DNA of 64,000 nt from Cepaea nemoralis (lineage: Eukaryota > Mollusca > Gastropoda > Stylommatophora > Helicidae), in contig JACEFZ010011075.1 in NCBI GenBank assembly GCA_014155875.1, positions 70,650 through 134,649 of the forward strand, in the 5' to 3' direction. Position numbers and translations under genes: made by a program. The notes below the pieces were generated by a model that made no database searches, had not been told where the DNA came from, and saw nothing but the letters and a program-made list of their open reading frames with translations. This document shows, piece by piece, positions 43,839-54,585 of the stretch (the stretch's first letter is position 1; each line of letters begins with the position of its first letter).

Positions 43839-44789
43839 TTAGTTTTTGTTTTTGTTTTGCATTTTCACCCCTTGAGGACGCCGTGGTGGTCTGGTGTGAA
43901 TGTTTATTTTCAAGATGAGACGATGGTATGTCCAACATTCGGCACCACACATGGATTTTGTCACCCGAACGTTTTGTCTGTCACTCCTCCTGGCGATGAC
44001 ATAGTCAATGAGGTGCCAGTGTTTCGAGCGAGGGTGCATCCACGATGTCCTGTTTCCCATGGGGAGACGGAAAATTGTGTTGGTAATCAGGAGATCGTGT
44101 TCGGCACATGTCTGAAGAAGGAGGAGTCCATTGCTGTTACAATTTCCGACTCCGTGCTTTCCAATAATGCCACTCCAAGAGGTGGTGTCCGTGCCTACTC
44201 TGGCATTGAAATCCCCAAGGAGTATAAGTTTGTCTCCTTTGGGAACAGATGTTAATACATTGTGCAGGTCCTCATAGAACTTGTTCTTGACATCATCTTC
44301 ATTGGTCATAGTTAGTGCGTAGACACTCACAATGGTTGCATGCTTCCTTCCATTCAGCAGGGGAAATTTAATGGTCATGAGCCTGTCGTTTATAACCTTT
44401 GGAAATCCAGCTAGTTTGCCGACCAGGGCCGACTTAATGGCAAATCCCACACCGGATTGGCGTCTTTCCTCGCTTTTCCTTCCACTCCAGAAAATTCTGT
44501 AGCCGGCACCTATTTCATAGATTTGGCCTTCTTCTGCAAGTCGTGTCTCGCTCAAGGCTGCAATGTCGATGTTGTACCTGCCCAGCTCTCTCCCAATCAG
44601 TGCTATTCGTCTCTCTGAACCGGACGCGCCATCTCTGTCAAGTAGGGTGCGTACATTCCAAGTTCCGATTGTTAAGGGAATATGGTTTGCTCTTTTAGCT
44701 TTACCTGTTTTTTCTTTGTTTGTATGTCGACCGCAGTTTAGGGTACCACCAACCGCGGCTAGCTGATTAGGTAGTGATGGAGCAGACAA
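43839..44789 (-). pseudogene. LINE-C endonuclease (APE-like)
   Basis: 317-codon clean frame. PLTIGTWNVRTLLDRDGASG (catalytic Asn in TWNVR), IAALSETRLAEEGQIYEIGA (SETRL), VGFAIKSALVGKLAGFPKVI, VSVYALTMTNEDDVKNKFYE, LILLGDFNARVGTDTTSW (GDFNARVG), HLIDYVIARRSDRQNVRVTK, and GAECWTYHRLILKINI where SDHRL is usual: the Asp of the DH pair has become Tyr, so this copy's nuclease is probably dead. It ends in a Lys/Asn-rich linker before a stop and frameshift leading to RT. Confidence 0.9.
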
Positions 44790-45254
44790 TGTTTAGAGCA
44801 CCTTTTCTAGCCCATCCCTCATGCTATGGAGGTGAGCAGTGTGTTCCTATAGAGGGCTGCTCAGTCGCTCAGGGGGCTGCCGAATCCCACTGCTGCTCCG
44901 GTCAGTAGAAGACGACCATATGGCCTGAGCCGTCTGTGTTAGGTCTGCGACTACGGCTGCCAGCGTCCCCAAGCCTGCCGCTTCGCCGCTCGCCCTCGCC
45001 ACAGGGCCATATGACGTTGGATGAAGAATGACTTGCGCGATGAATTGGATTAAAGTGAGGAAGAGTTGCGCAATTCGCATGAGTCCATCTGAATCCAGTG
45101 GCAGGACAAGTCAAGACACCTGGAGACGAATACACGTGCAGTGGATGACCAGGGCGCTCTACGTGCCTTGCCGTGCTCGTTACGTTCCACAACGCTTTGT
45201 AGGTAAACGCCGTCTTGCCCGTTGAATCAGGAATGATTTCTTCCACGCAGAGAA
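44790..45254 (-). other. LINE-C 5' region
   Basis: G+C-rich compared with its surroundings (GCGGCAGGCTTGGGGACGCT on the minus strand near 44965). It lies between the endonuclease start and resumption of LINE-D. It may hold the internal promoter or an ORF1 remnant; overlapping ORFs (45246-44902, 45080-44847) show no recognisable domain. Confidence 0.5.
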
Positions 45255-45440
45255 GATATTACTAATCTGAGGTCAACCTGCAGCAGATATAATATGAGTA
45301 TAAACACAGTCAAAACCGAAGTAATGCAAGTTAGCAGATGGCCGGGTCCACTAAGTATACAGATGAAAACGAAGGAAATGATGTAGTAAGAGGAGACATA
45401 GTTTCCCTATACTTAGGTGCTAGAGTGAGAGAATGAAGTG
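45255..45440 (+). pseudogene. LINE-D continuation after LINE-C
   Basis: LRSTCSRYNMSINTVKTEVM then QVSRWPGPLSIQMKTKE and FPYLGARVRE continue the RT thumb of the LINE-D copy at 39627-41420. Coding similarity fades at ~45440. Confidence 0.75.
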
Positions 45441-47152
45441 CAACGTCGACTGCGTTAGGGCCACAGTTAAGACGATTAGAGTTAAGATATATTAATTATG
45501 TGCTTAGCTTCGGAACTAGCTTATTTCTCTAGATAATATACATATTAGTCGAAGGAATTAGTTCAGAGAGTAAATAAGTTACAATTAATTATTCTTTATT
45601 AATCTTTATCTTGCCCATAGTCAGATTACTACCATGTGGTCCAAATGGCCCACTTAACGAAGTTCAAACCTTGGGGGAATTCTACAACCCCCATATCGTT
45701 CTTGTGTATAGTGAAAGTAATCTTAAACCTAACTAAGAAATCTTCTGGATAATTAATTATGTTTTAATAAAATATAAGGAATACTATTGCCAGTAGTGCA
45801 ACTCATAACTCGTTAAGTGAACTTGTGGTGTTTCATAGATTTAATGGTTCAATTATGTACATCGTGACGTTATAGTTGTGGTGTGTGATTTCATTTCATT
45901 CTATTTAATTCATCAAATAATATGTGATGTTAATTCATCGTGTGGAGTGTAGTTTGTGTGTTTCCATACTTGGAAAACGACGTGTGTTGTTTCATAGAGT
46001 TAATGGTTTGTTAATGTACATGGTGACGTCGTAGTTGTGGCGTCTGAGTTTTCCATTCCATTGAAGTCATCCGGTAATATGTACTGTTAATTCATTATGT
46101 GAATTGTAGTTCATGTTTCCATGATTAATCATGACGTAGAATATATATATATATATATATGACTTTAGTCTCTGACTTAGAGCGTCTAAGTGCTTATACA
46201 TGTTTGATCTAAATATAAGCAGAGAATAGAATATCATTTGTGTGCTGTTTTCATTAGATCAGTGTCCTGTTGTAGATTTCAGTATTAGGAATGCAAATAT
46301 GTAAAATAAGATAGCACATGCTATTTAAAGTTATATGAGACGTGTCGGCCATTTAGGACTAGGCTAGGGAAAAGAATGTACAACCCTGCCTTGAAGGATT
46401 GCTCACCCCTTCTCACTGTCATTCGCAAAGTCTACACCCTGATCAACAGTAGCAGGTAGCCACGACCGGTGATTGAGCTACACACCACTCACATTGATGC
46501 AGCAGAGAGCGGAGTCCATACCACTAACCAGTCAGCACCTTTCAGCTTACCAAACCCGTTTGTCACTGCACAGCAATCACAAATTTATGTCCGCTATTGG
46601 CCAATATACATTGTCAGTGATTACGACATTATCTAGCTGGATATACTCTTGTAGAAATTTAGACTAACCTGAGATCTGCGTATTTCTTATGTGTCCGTGA
46701 GTTCCCCGTGGGGCTCACGTAGTGTTTTTAGAATTAAACAGCTATGTTATATTTGTAATTATAACAAACTGCGTCTGTCATTACAGAATTAGATTAATAG
46801 CATCATCAGATTGTGTGACTTGTGAAAGGACTATATCTATACTTATAAATCTGTCTTATCTCCTGTTGTGGAGAGTTAATTAGACAGTGGGGGATCATTA
46901 TTCACCCAGGCACGATAGCAGGAATCAAGTGACGTACTGTCTTCTTTTGTTAGTACAGTTGGTCGTCATAACTTTCCGCCAGGCACTGTTTAGAAGTAGT
47001 GATCCATTCTGGGACTTCATCATCAAATCATCCTTCTAGAATTGCGAGCCTTTTGATCGCTTCTTCACCAGTGGTTAGATTCTCTGTTGGTAGAAATCTA
47101 CTTTGTATCTACTTTGATCTACTTTCCATCATAGAAGTATACGCTACGTTAC

Positions 47153-47153
<1 letters not shown>
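45441..47153. other. No gene seen; contains a ~155-bp direct repeat pair and a short (TA)n
   Basis: A ~155-bp unit occurs twice in tandem, about 45820-45978 and 45979-46130 (shared TTTCATAGA.TTAATGG, GTACAT.GTGACGT, TTAATTCAT..TGTG), at roughly 75-80% identity. (TA)n at 46141-46160. The remainder is A+T rich. Duplicated blocks with GTGACGTC motifs resemble promoter repeats of LTRs, but no LTR ends could be defined. Confidence 0.5.

Positions 47154-47231
<78 letters not shown>
47154..47231. repeat. (CAT)n microsatellite
   Basis: About 26 uninterrupted CAT units; the poly-Ser and poly-Asp frames across it are artefacts. Confidence 0.97.
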
Positions 47232-47233
<2 letters not shown>

Positions 47234-47289
47234 CTTCTGCCGTCAAGCGTGGTGGAGAAGAATAATTTGCGCACCAGCGCTCAGTGGGC

Positions 47290-47822
47290 GGCACTGGATA
47301 GTTCATTCAGTGTGATAGTACAATGTCTTTGATGTTGTCAATCCATTTTCTTCTTGGACGTCCTCTTGGTCTCGTCGCAGATGATCTTTGATGTAAGGTC
47401 TGTGATGGTATTTGTTGGTGTTGCATTCTAACGACATGGCCAAACCACTTGATCTTCTGTCTTTCAATAAATGTGTCACAGGGTGTTGATCCCATTGTCT
47501 GTCTGATAACAGCATTTCTTATTCGGTCTCGGATTGTTAAGTTAGCAGCTCTCCTCAGGCATCTCATCTCGCAGGTGTTGATTTTGCGAAATTGTGATTT
47601 GGATAAAGTCCAAGTCTGAGATTGATAGCATAGAGTTGGTGTTAATATGCTGTTTATTATTTGCCGTTTTGCGGACATGGGTATATTTGGATGTTTCAGT
47701 AAGGATGGTAGTTGATATGTAAGTGCACTAGCTTTTTAACATCTCAATCTACCATCTTCTGTGATCATACTTCCAAGATATTTGAATTCTTTAACTTGTT
47801 TCAGAGTTGTGCTATTTATCTG
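47290..47822 (-). pseudogene. LINE-D C-terminal region
   Basis: A clean frame at 47678-47307 (SAKRQIINSILTPTLCYQSQ, CEMRCLRRAANLTIRDRIRN, IKWFGHVVRMQHQQIP, TRPRGRPRRKWIDNIKDIVL) is the C-terminus of a LINE ORF2. Upstream (47822-47680) the frame-broken VNSTTLKQVKEFKYL-type stretch links it to LINE-D. It ends abruptly at ~47822 at the edge of the LTR-like block. Confidence 0.75.
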
Positions 47823-48548
47823 TATGAAGGACGATGGAACCCACCAGAGGACATACCCTGTAAGGCACAGGATGATGATTGGGGACCGCCAGGGGTCGTG
47901 CAGTTAGGGCTCAGTGAATCCTGAGCCGGGAACATAGCGGGGGGTATTTAAGAAAAGAGTGCGAAGTAAACGAGCCTCTTCAAACCAAGTCCTGAAGTGA
48001 GCGGGTGTCAAAGACTGAAACATAGAGGCCGGAGGTCTGCCTCAAGATAGAAGACCACCGGGAAGAGTGGTCAACCTCAAGTAGATTAGAGGTAATACAG
48101 TGCCCCGATATAAGGGCAGGGTAGGTGATAGAATGGGGGACTATTAACTAGTTCTCTCATGAGACACGGAGACGTCGACCAGATAGTTAGCACTCTGGTC
48201 ACGACAGAATCACGCCTACGTGATAGCCACGATTGCCACTCAATAGGAGACAGCTAATATAAGCGTGCTGAATGTAACGGCATGCAAAAAGCCGAAGGAC
48301 GCATCAAGGTCCTTCCGCGTTCTGTGTAGCCACGCGAGTAGGAAAGTCAGACTGGGGACTGACTTCGTTGCGAGCAGATCGTTTAGTGTTGATAGGAGTT
48401 TTGTGTAGCCAAATAGATAGAGATTAGCAATAGGGTTAGGAAACTAGTGATAGGCAATTCTGTGGCTTTGTGTGTGATTTGATAGCGACTGTTTTGTAAT
48501 TGTAAAGAGCCAACGGCAATAAAATGTATCATTCATTTCCTCTCACAC
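47823..48548 (+). repeat. LTR-like block (possible solo LTR)
   Basis: A ~725-bp block of higher G+C interrupts LINE-D. It has GGGGTATTTAAGAAAAG (TATA-like, ~47941), a GGAGGTCTGCCTCAAG region and a polyadenylation signal CAATAAAATG (~48518) near its end, CTCTCACACG. Layout fits promoter, R and poly-A of an LTR on the plus strand, but TG...CA ends and a target duplication could not be fixed. ORFs are absent. Confidence 0.4.
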
Positions 48549-49694
48549 GACTTGCAAGTTTCTTGTGTGGTGTGGGAGTAGTAATCCGATGATGCCTGAA
48601 ACATTGGTTGTTGACAGCGGGTGTCCATACCCGAAACAAACACCTCCACATTTAAAAATGGCGCAAATGCCACTTTGTTCGGTCAAGATTGCCAATATTG
48701 CAAACACACTGATCTCTGCTATTGGTACGTATTCTTTATACTTAGTGATAACTCTAAGAAGTAACATTTGCAAGCTCCTGAATGGTATTATCAGGTGGGG
48801 AAAGTGCAGAGTTAACTATAGTCTGTCCAGAAATGAATGCCTTCATTCACGATCAATTTTTTTGAAAACTGTCTGTTGCATCGTTTTTTCCTGCCGTCTT
48901 ATATTTACCCCCACCCAAGGAATATGTCTTTGATAGGTCCAAAAGCAACTTAATTCATGGAAAGAGGCGACATTTCTTTGATGTTTTGGTGAAGAACTAG
49001 TGATTTCTCGCTAGCAAACTTATTTTACAGTATTTTTCCGCCAGTTAGGATGACGGCACAAAGCTCTACGCGAGGCACTTGTCATAGGGCAATCCTATGT
49101 CCCACGAGAAAAGTAACTATTCAGCACTAATGTTTCCGCGTGAAGATGTAATACATTTAATAACATGAACTTCATCTCTGACCCGTAAATTATATACCAC
49201 ATATATACAAACTTTGAAATCTGCTGTACAATCTCCAGAACAAAATTTTTTTGTTGGGTGGACATAATGATAAGGTTATATGCTAAATCTCATCAGTTTC
49301 CCTCAGTTGGTTACTGAGATATGGAATTTTAAATTGGGGCAAACAAAAGTAAACAGACTATAAGAACCCGCCATCTGCTTGGAATGCAAAGTGTAGCAAT
49401 AATCGGGGGCTTTACCCTTCCAATAAGGTGTGAGGTTTAATTAATTACTAACTGATTCCTGGATGAGACCATTAAATCGAGTTTGCTAGCATTTGGGAAA
49501 TCCTGGGGTACCATTCCCAGCAGAATATAGTTTGTAGCTCTTCTGACAGTCTACCGCGCATACAATTTTATGGTGGACATCAGCCCTCTAAGCCACTCCG
49601 TCCAACGCATGTTACGTCTCACCCAGCGATGTTAAAATTTCCTATCCATGTTACTCCAGCCCCATTGAATAGACAAGTAGCAAAGTTTGATCGA

Positions 49695-49695
<1 letters not shown>
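48549..49695. other. No gene seen
   Basis: Unremarkable sequence. A 122-codon frame at 48565-48933 has no recognisable domain and no supporting signals. No repeats shared with the rest of the window were spotted. Confidence 0.5.

Positions 49696-49763
<68 letters not shown>
49696..49763. repeat. (AAT)n microsatellite
   Basis: About 22 AAT units. 49764-50154 after it holds nothing recognisable. Confidence 0.97.
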
Positions 49764-49764
<1 letters not shown>

Positions 49765-50154
49765 AAACCTGACATTCCACATTGTGCCAGCGGCTTCTGG
49801 AGGAAGAGCGCAATTAGGAGGGTACAAGCCTTATCCTAGTACGAGGAAATACAACCTAAAGACTAAATGTCATGGCAGGGCAGACCAGGCCCTAAGCCTT
49901 GGCTGGCAACTAGTCTAGGGTGGAAGCTCCGACAGGCGGACAGTTAGAGCATTGCTTTGCTGACCCGGCAGCTTCTGCGGCTTGTCTTGTTCTAGATGTA
50001 TTGTCATCAACTTTCCTCTGGAGTAAACAAGGCAGGCCATGTTGCCTTTACAATTCAGCCCAGGCTTTATGCTATGGCGAGATATAACTCCTATTGTGAA
50101 GCACAGTGTAACAAACTAACGCCTGTCAAGACGGCAAGGTAACTGTAGTAGCAG

Positions 50155-50179
50155 CAATAATAATAATAATAATAATAAT

Positions 50180-50266
<87 letters not shown>

Positions 50267-50413
50267 AAGAAGAAGAAGAAGAAGAAGAAGAAGAAGAGAA
50301 GAAGAAGAAGAAGAAGCAGAAGAAGAGAAGAATAAGAAGAAGAAGAAGAAAAAAAAAAAGAAGAAGAAGAAGAAGAAGAAGAAAGGAAGAAGAAGAAGAA
50401 GAAGAAGAAGAAG

Positions 50414-50473
<60 letters not shown>

Positions 50474-50482
50474 AACAACAAC
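50155..50482. repeat. Compound trinucleotide tract (AAT)n-(GAA)n-(AAC)n
   Basis: Three successive pure-purine/A-rich blocks: AAT 50155-50237, GAA with interruptions 50237-50414, AAC 50414-50482. The strand asymmetry over ~330 bp is extreme (almost no T outside the AAT block). Confidence 0.95.
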
Positions 50483-50620
50483 AAGATTAACAAGACGAGC
50501 AAGAAGAACAAGAACAAGAAACGTGATAGTGACATATTGCATAATTTATATTTATTTTCTTCAGTTCAGCTGGCACAATGACGCAAATTGATATCAATGA
50601 CATCTGAAGTTGAGGGATTT

Positions 50621-50622
<2 letters not shown>

Positions 50623-50658
<36 letters not shown>
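50623..50658. repeat. Poly-G tract
   Basis: 36 consecutive G; able in principle to form G-quadruplex, and also a typical site of sequencing error. Confidence 0.95.
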
Positions 50659-50659
<1 letters not shown>

Positions 50660-50804
50660 GAGAGACCGAGGTCAAATCAAAATAATGAGCTTAAGTTTAA
50701 TCATCAGTTTTTGCAATCCCCATGATAGTGAGAAAGAGAATGGGTATAGATTTATTTTTCTCATTGTCTGTTCTCACTATTAGTCACCATGTCACTGCTC
50801 GGAG

Positions 50805-50805
<1 letters not shown>

Positions 50806-50854
<49 letters not shown>

Positions 50855-50857
50855 GTG
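50806..50857. repeat. (GT)n microsatellite
   Basis: About 26 GT units with one C interruption near the end. Confidence 0.97.
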
Positions 50858-50933
50858 GGGGAGGGGAGGTGGTTAATATTATATAACCCAGGGGGAGCTG
50901 ATGAAAAATGTGATTGTGTTTTTTGTCTAATTT

Positions 50934-51020
50934 GGGACGGCGTGGCATAGAGGTCATAGCTTCCGCCCCATCTCATGAGGGATGTGTTTCAGGATATGGA
51001 CTTGAGTTGAATCAAGAACC
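50934..51020 (+). repeat. tRNA-like SINE head fragment
   Basis: GGGACGGCGTGGCATAGAGG then TCATAGCTTCCGCC resembles the SINE-T1 head (GGCTTCGTGGCTTAGAGG). No B-box or body is clear, so this is probably a decayed 5' fragment. Confidence 0.45.
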
Positions 51021-51120
51021 GACTTCATAGCACTCAGGACATTCTCATACGTGCTCCGTCCTCAACTGCAACAGCTAGTGAAGACTCCCAATACTAATGG
51101 TACTAGTAGCAGTCTGAAGC

Positions 51121-52090
51121 ATGCCTATCTGCACCTTTCTCCTCATTCTTTCTGAGTCCATTACAATCACATGCCTATCTGCACCTTTCTCCTCATTCTT
51201 TCTGAGTCCATTACAATCACATGCCTATCTGCACCTTTCTCCTCATTCTTTCTGAGTCCATTACAATCACATGCCTATCTGCACATTTCTCCTAATTCTT
51301 TCTGAGTCCATTACAATCACATGCCTATCTTCACCTTTCTCCTCATTCTTTCTGAGTCCATTACAATCACATGCCTATCTGCACATTTCTCCTAATTCTT
51401 TCTGAGTCCATTACAATCACATGCCTATCTTCACCTTTCTCCTCATTCTTTCGAGTCCATTACAATCACATGCCTATCTTCACCTTTCTCATCGTACTTT
51501 GTGAGTCCATTACAATCACATGCCTTTCTTCACCTTTCTCATCATACTTTGTGAGTCCATTACAATCACATGCCTATCTTCACCTTTCTCATCACACTTT
51601 GTGAGTTCATTACAATCACATACCTTTCTTCACCTTTCTCATCACACTTTGTGAGTTCATTACAATCACATACCTTTCTTCACCTTTCTCATCACACTTT
51701 GTGAGTCCATTACAATCACATGCCTTTCTTCACCTTTCTCATCATACTTTGTGAGTCCATTACAATCACATGCCTTTCTTCACCTTTCTCATCATACTTT
51801 GTGAGTCCATTACAATCACATGCCTTTCTTCACCTTTGTCATCATACTTTGTGAGTCCATTACAATCACATGCCTATCTTCACCTTTCTCCTCATGCTTT
51901 GTGAGTTCATTACAATCACATACCTTTCTTCACCTTTCTCATCACACTTTGTGAGTCCATTACAATCACATGCCTTTCTTCACCTTTCTCATCATACTTT
52001 GTGAGTCCATTACAATCACATGCCTTTCTTCACCTTTCTTATCATACTTTGTGAGTCCATTACAATCACATGCCTGTCTTCACCTTTCTC
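51121..52090. repeat. 50-bp minisatellite, ~19 copies
   Basis: Unit ATGCCTATCTGCACCTTTCT + CCTCATTCTTTCTGAGTCCA + TTACAATCAC. Units before ~51470 are of the CCTCATTCTTTCTGAG type, those after mostly of the ATCATACTTTGTGAG type, so the array has two sub-blocks with separate homogenisation. The right end abuts the 3' tail of LINE-I. Confidence 0.95.
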
Positions 52091-53600
52091 ATCAGTTATT
52101 AGTTATCAGTTAGGGTTGCTTCATTGCACTTCGGACAGGTCCATAGATGATCAGATCCTCTCCCAGCATATGCATCAGTGTCCGGTGGCTAATAGTGCCA
52201 GTTCTGTGTTGGTTGACGAGGCACCTCGTTTTCCAGATGTACCTCTCGCGTCTGGCCGTGCGGATTCTTACTCCCAAGTCTTTCATCCTCGACAGCGATG
52301 TGGAATCACTGACGTCAAAGTCCTCTGTTCTCGCCATATCTTTAAGGACGTTAATAACATCGGCACGATCCATGGGCTGGCCATCTACAGGGGGTGCAGA
52401 GCCAGCCATTTTATCAGCTCGTTCATTTCCCTCGACTCCCGCATGTCCCGGGACGAAGATGAAGGTGGCGTTACGGACAACAGACTTCCGCAGCGACTCA
52501 GTCCACTGTCTACGTACAGATCCAGCTTCTCGACCTTCTGAATCATGCTCATTGAATTACTTAGTACACACACGTTGGTATAATGCTGTGATTCCAGCCA
52601 TAAGAAAGCCTGTGTAACTGCCATCACCTCCATCGTCATGCTGCTCGTGTTCATAGAGTGGGCACCACTGGATTCTTGAACGGTTCGGCCCGCTGAATGG
52701 GTTGTAAATGCCCACACACTTCTCTGCTGCCTTACAACGGATCCATCTGTATAGATGAGCACTTCGGGGCTATCTGAGTGTTCATAGATGAGCGCGTTGA
52801 CCTCTGCATTGACAGAGGCAGGGTTCTGCTCTCTGTACCGTCTGTCGAGTGTGATAATGCAGGAGAAAGTGCACTTAAACGCTGGAGGCACGGCACCCAT
52901 TCCTTGCCGGGGTTGATACTGGTAAGACTGCAGACCTGTCTGACGACATCTTCCGCCCGACCCATCCATGATTTGTTCCTCTTTAGCCTGTCACCCTTTT
53001 CTCTGAATATAGCGTCATGCAGAGGCTGCTGCTCATCTGCACTTATTTTTAAATATGCACGAGCTCTCCAGATCTTGATCCTGTGTTCCATAGTCGGGAA
53101 GTCAAGGAGGTATCTCATTGCTACACAGCTTGTGTCTCTCGTGCAGCCCAAAATGATGCGCATGGCTTCGTTTTGTACCTTTTCAAGTCTTCCAATCTGT
53201 GTAGGGCTGACAGTGAGGATGGCCAGGGCATACTCGATGCATGAGAGCACCAGTCCTTGGAACAGAAGTATTAGCAGTCTTTGCTCGATATTGGCAGTCG
53301 CCATGACTCTCATTGCTGACAGACCTTTTCGAGCTTTCGTTATGACGTAATCGACATGATCTCTGAAGGACAGGTTACGATTAAGCCTCACGCCAAGATT
53401 TGTCATTGACTGGGTTCTACTCAAAAGGTTCCCATCCATTCTTACTGCCGCCAGGTCTGTGTTCACAATATGGTTGTTTAGGGAGAACCATGCTTTTTCA
53501 GGGTTGACAAGGACACCGTGGGAGGCCATTACTATCACGACATGAGTGTGCTGTTTCTGGGTCTGGACTATGTTGATATTTGGAGGGTTTGGGGGTGTCT
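52090..53600 (-). mobile_element. LINE-I 3' half (RT thumb, RNase H, C-terminus)
   Basis: 5'-truncated minus-strand copy with three consecutive frames. 53538-52732: RT C-terminal part (MTNLGVRLNRNLSFRDHVDY, LSCIEYALAILTVSPTQIGR, KVQNEAMRIILGCTRDTSCV). 52969-52385: RNase H (PEVLIYTDGSVVRQQRSVWA with the first Asp; AHSMNTSSMTMEVMAVTQAF with the Glu; NVCVLSNSMSMIQ where D in the SDS motif is replaced by N). 52409-52110: C-terminus (RCLVNQHRTGTISHRTLMHM). The 3' tail reads TAACTGATAACTAATAACTG. The RNase H fits the I/R1-type group. Decayed. Confidence 0.85.
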
Positions 53601-53604
53601 TCGC

Positions 53605-53700
53605 AGCAAAGTGGAAGCCGCGGCAGCTTAGGGATTAGAGGCTCGCCTGCCGCACCTATGGTCTGAGGTTCGATCCGCATCAGGACGGTTTGAATTTTAA
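53605..53700 (+). repeat. tRNA-derived SINE head
   Basis: GCCGCGGCAGCTTAGGGATT + AGAGGCTCGCC, then TCTGAGGTTCGATCCGC: A-box-like and a good B-box (GAGGTTCGATCC) spaced as in a tRNA. Ends in AATTTTAAAAAATTG. Lies at the truncated 5' edge of LINE-I. Confidence 0.6.
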
Positions 53701-53747
53701 AAAATTGAGCTGGACTGCCGGCCTAAGATGGGTACTTGGAAATGGCT

Positions 53748-54075
53748 TGGGAAGTACAGGCGGCGTGATTCCGACCACATCAGCCACCCAGTTCAGTTCG
53801 GTCTATACAGATGTGGGTCTAGCACCATATGTAAGTACAGGCGGCGTGATTCCGACCACATCAGCCACCCAGTGCAGTTCGGTCTATACAGATGTGGGTC
53901 TAGCACCATATGTAAGTACAGGCGGCGTGATTCCGACCACATCAGCCACCCAGTGCAGTTCGGTCTTACAGTATGTGGTCTGCACCATATGTAAGTACAG
54001 GCGCGGTGATTTCCGACCACATCACCCCCAGTGCGTTCGGCTATACAGAGGTGGGTCTAGCACCATATGTCCAAT
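53748..54075. repeat. 81-bp tandem repeat, four copies
   Basis: CGGCGTGATTCCGACCACAT recurs at 53761, 53842, 53923 and, degraded, ~54003: period 81 bp. The first three units are nearly identical. Because 81 is a multiple of three it keeps frames open on both strands without being a gene. Confidence 0.93.
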
Positions 54076-54079
54076 GCGC

Positions 54080-54320
54080 CTTAGGCGTGTGGAATTGTCC
54101 TTGACCTTTAGCGAAGATATCAATCTTTTGCCTGGCGCTCTGAATGTCGTGGGTTCGTTCCGCTGAGTCCGTTGTTCAGACGGCGAGTTCATCGCTGGAG
54201 CTACGGAGTTCGTGCTTTATGCGATGCTCTCGGCAAGCGGTTTACCGTTATGTGGAAAGATACCGAGTCAGATGGGGTAAACCTGGTGCTATGAAGCCGC
54301 TTCTCTGGTATGTAATCTTT
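54080..54320 (+). repeat. SINE-T2-like fragment
   Basis: TCATCGCTGGAGCTACGGAG + TTCGTGCTTTATGCG corresponds to the SINE-T2 body at 61795-61840, preceded by GTCGTGGGTTCGTTCCGC (B-box-like). Decayed relative of the copy at 61685-61924. Confidence 0.6.
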
Positions 54321-54516
54321 CACTTGTCTATGTTGTATCGTTATCGCCATTTTCTAAAGAATTCACTAATGTTTTTATTATCCACATCGGTAGAGATCAG
54401 CCTGTCTGAATGCATGAGAGCGCTCCATCTTAAACTTCCGGTGTGCTGATGGCGTGGTAACGGGTTCAATCCCTACGCTGTTCAGTTAGACTGAAATGTT
54501 GACTTCTCCTCCTGGA

Positions 54517-54585
54517 CTTGGGGGCGTAAATACAAGTACTTCATAATCGTTATTCTGAAGTACCATTTGTTATTACGCCCCCAAG
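54517..54585. repeat. Near-perfect hairpin (69 nt)
   Basis: Outer arms CTTGGGGGCGTAA (54517-54529) and TTACGCCCCCAAG (54573-54585) are perfectly complementary. Inside them GTACTTCA (54535-54542) pairs with TGAAGTAC (54555-54562). The loop is about 12 nt. Just upstream (54440-54480) is GTAACGGGTTCAATCCC, a tRNA B-box-like stretch. 54586-54965 downstream shows nothing recognisable. Confidence 0.75.

Larger units (their letters stand above)
41421..45254 (-). mobile_element. LINE-C, nearly complete non-LTR retrotransposon with C-terminal zinc finger
   Basis: 3.8 kb on the minus strand, inserted in LINE-D: LINE-D coding stops at 41420 (...DAGQTTRSYC) and resumes at ~45262 (LRSTCSRYNM). Order: ~460-bp 5' part, endonuclease (44789-43839), RT (43699-41788), C2H2-type finger (41615-41433) and a short GATGATGATG-like end. 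Only about four frame breaks over the whole length, so it is fairly young and probably full length. Clade is not certain; the endonuclease and C-terminal finger resemble the RTE/CR1-type elements often labelled craniofacial development protein 2-like. Confidence 0.85.

Noticed and set aside
48565..48933. 122-codon frame as a host gene
   Set aside because: No domain, no signal peptide, no repeat conservation, and average composition; a chance frame is as likely.
50116..50542. Two ~139-codon Leu/Phe/Val/Ile-rich frames that look like membrane proteins
   Set aside because: They read through the compound trinucleotide tract on the minus strand; the hydrophobicity comes from the repeat units.
51121..52090. 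CRISPR-like array
   Set aside because: Direct tandem units without spacers in a metazoan context: a minisatellite.
53690..54166. 158-codon repeat protein
   Set aside because: Produced by an 81-bp minisatellite whose unit length is a multiple of three; a second frame and the opposite strand are open too.
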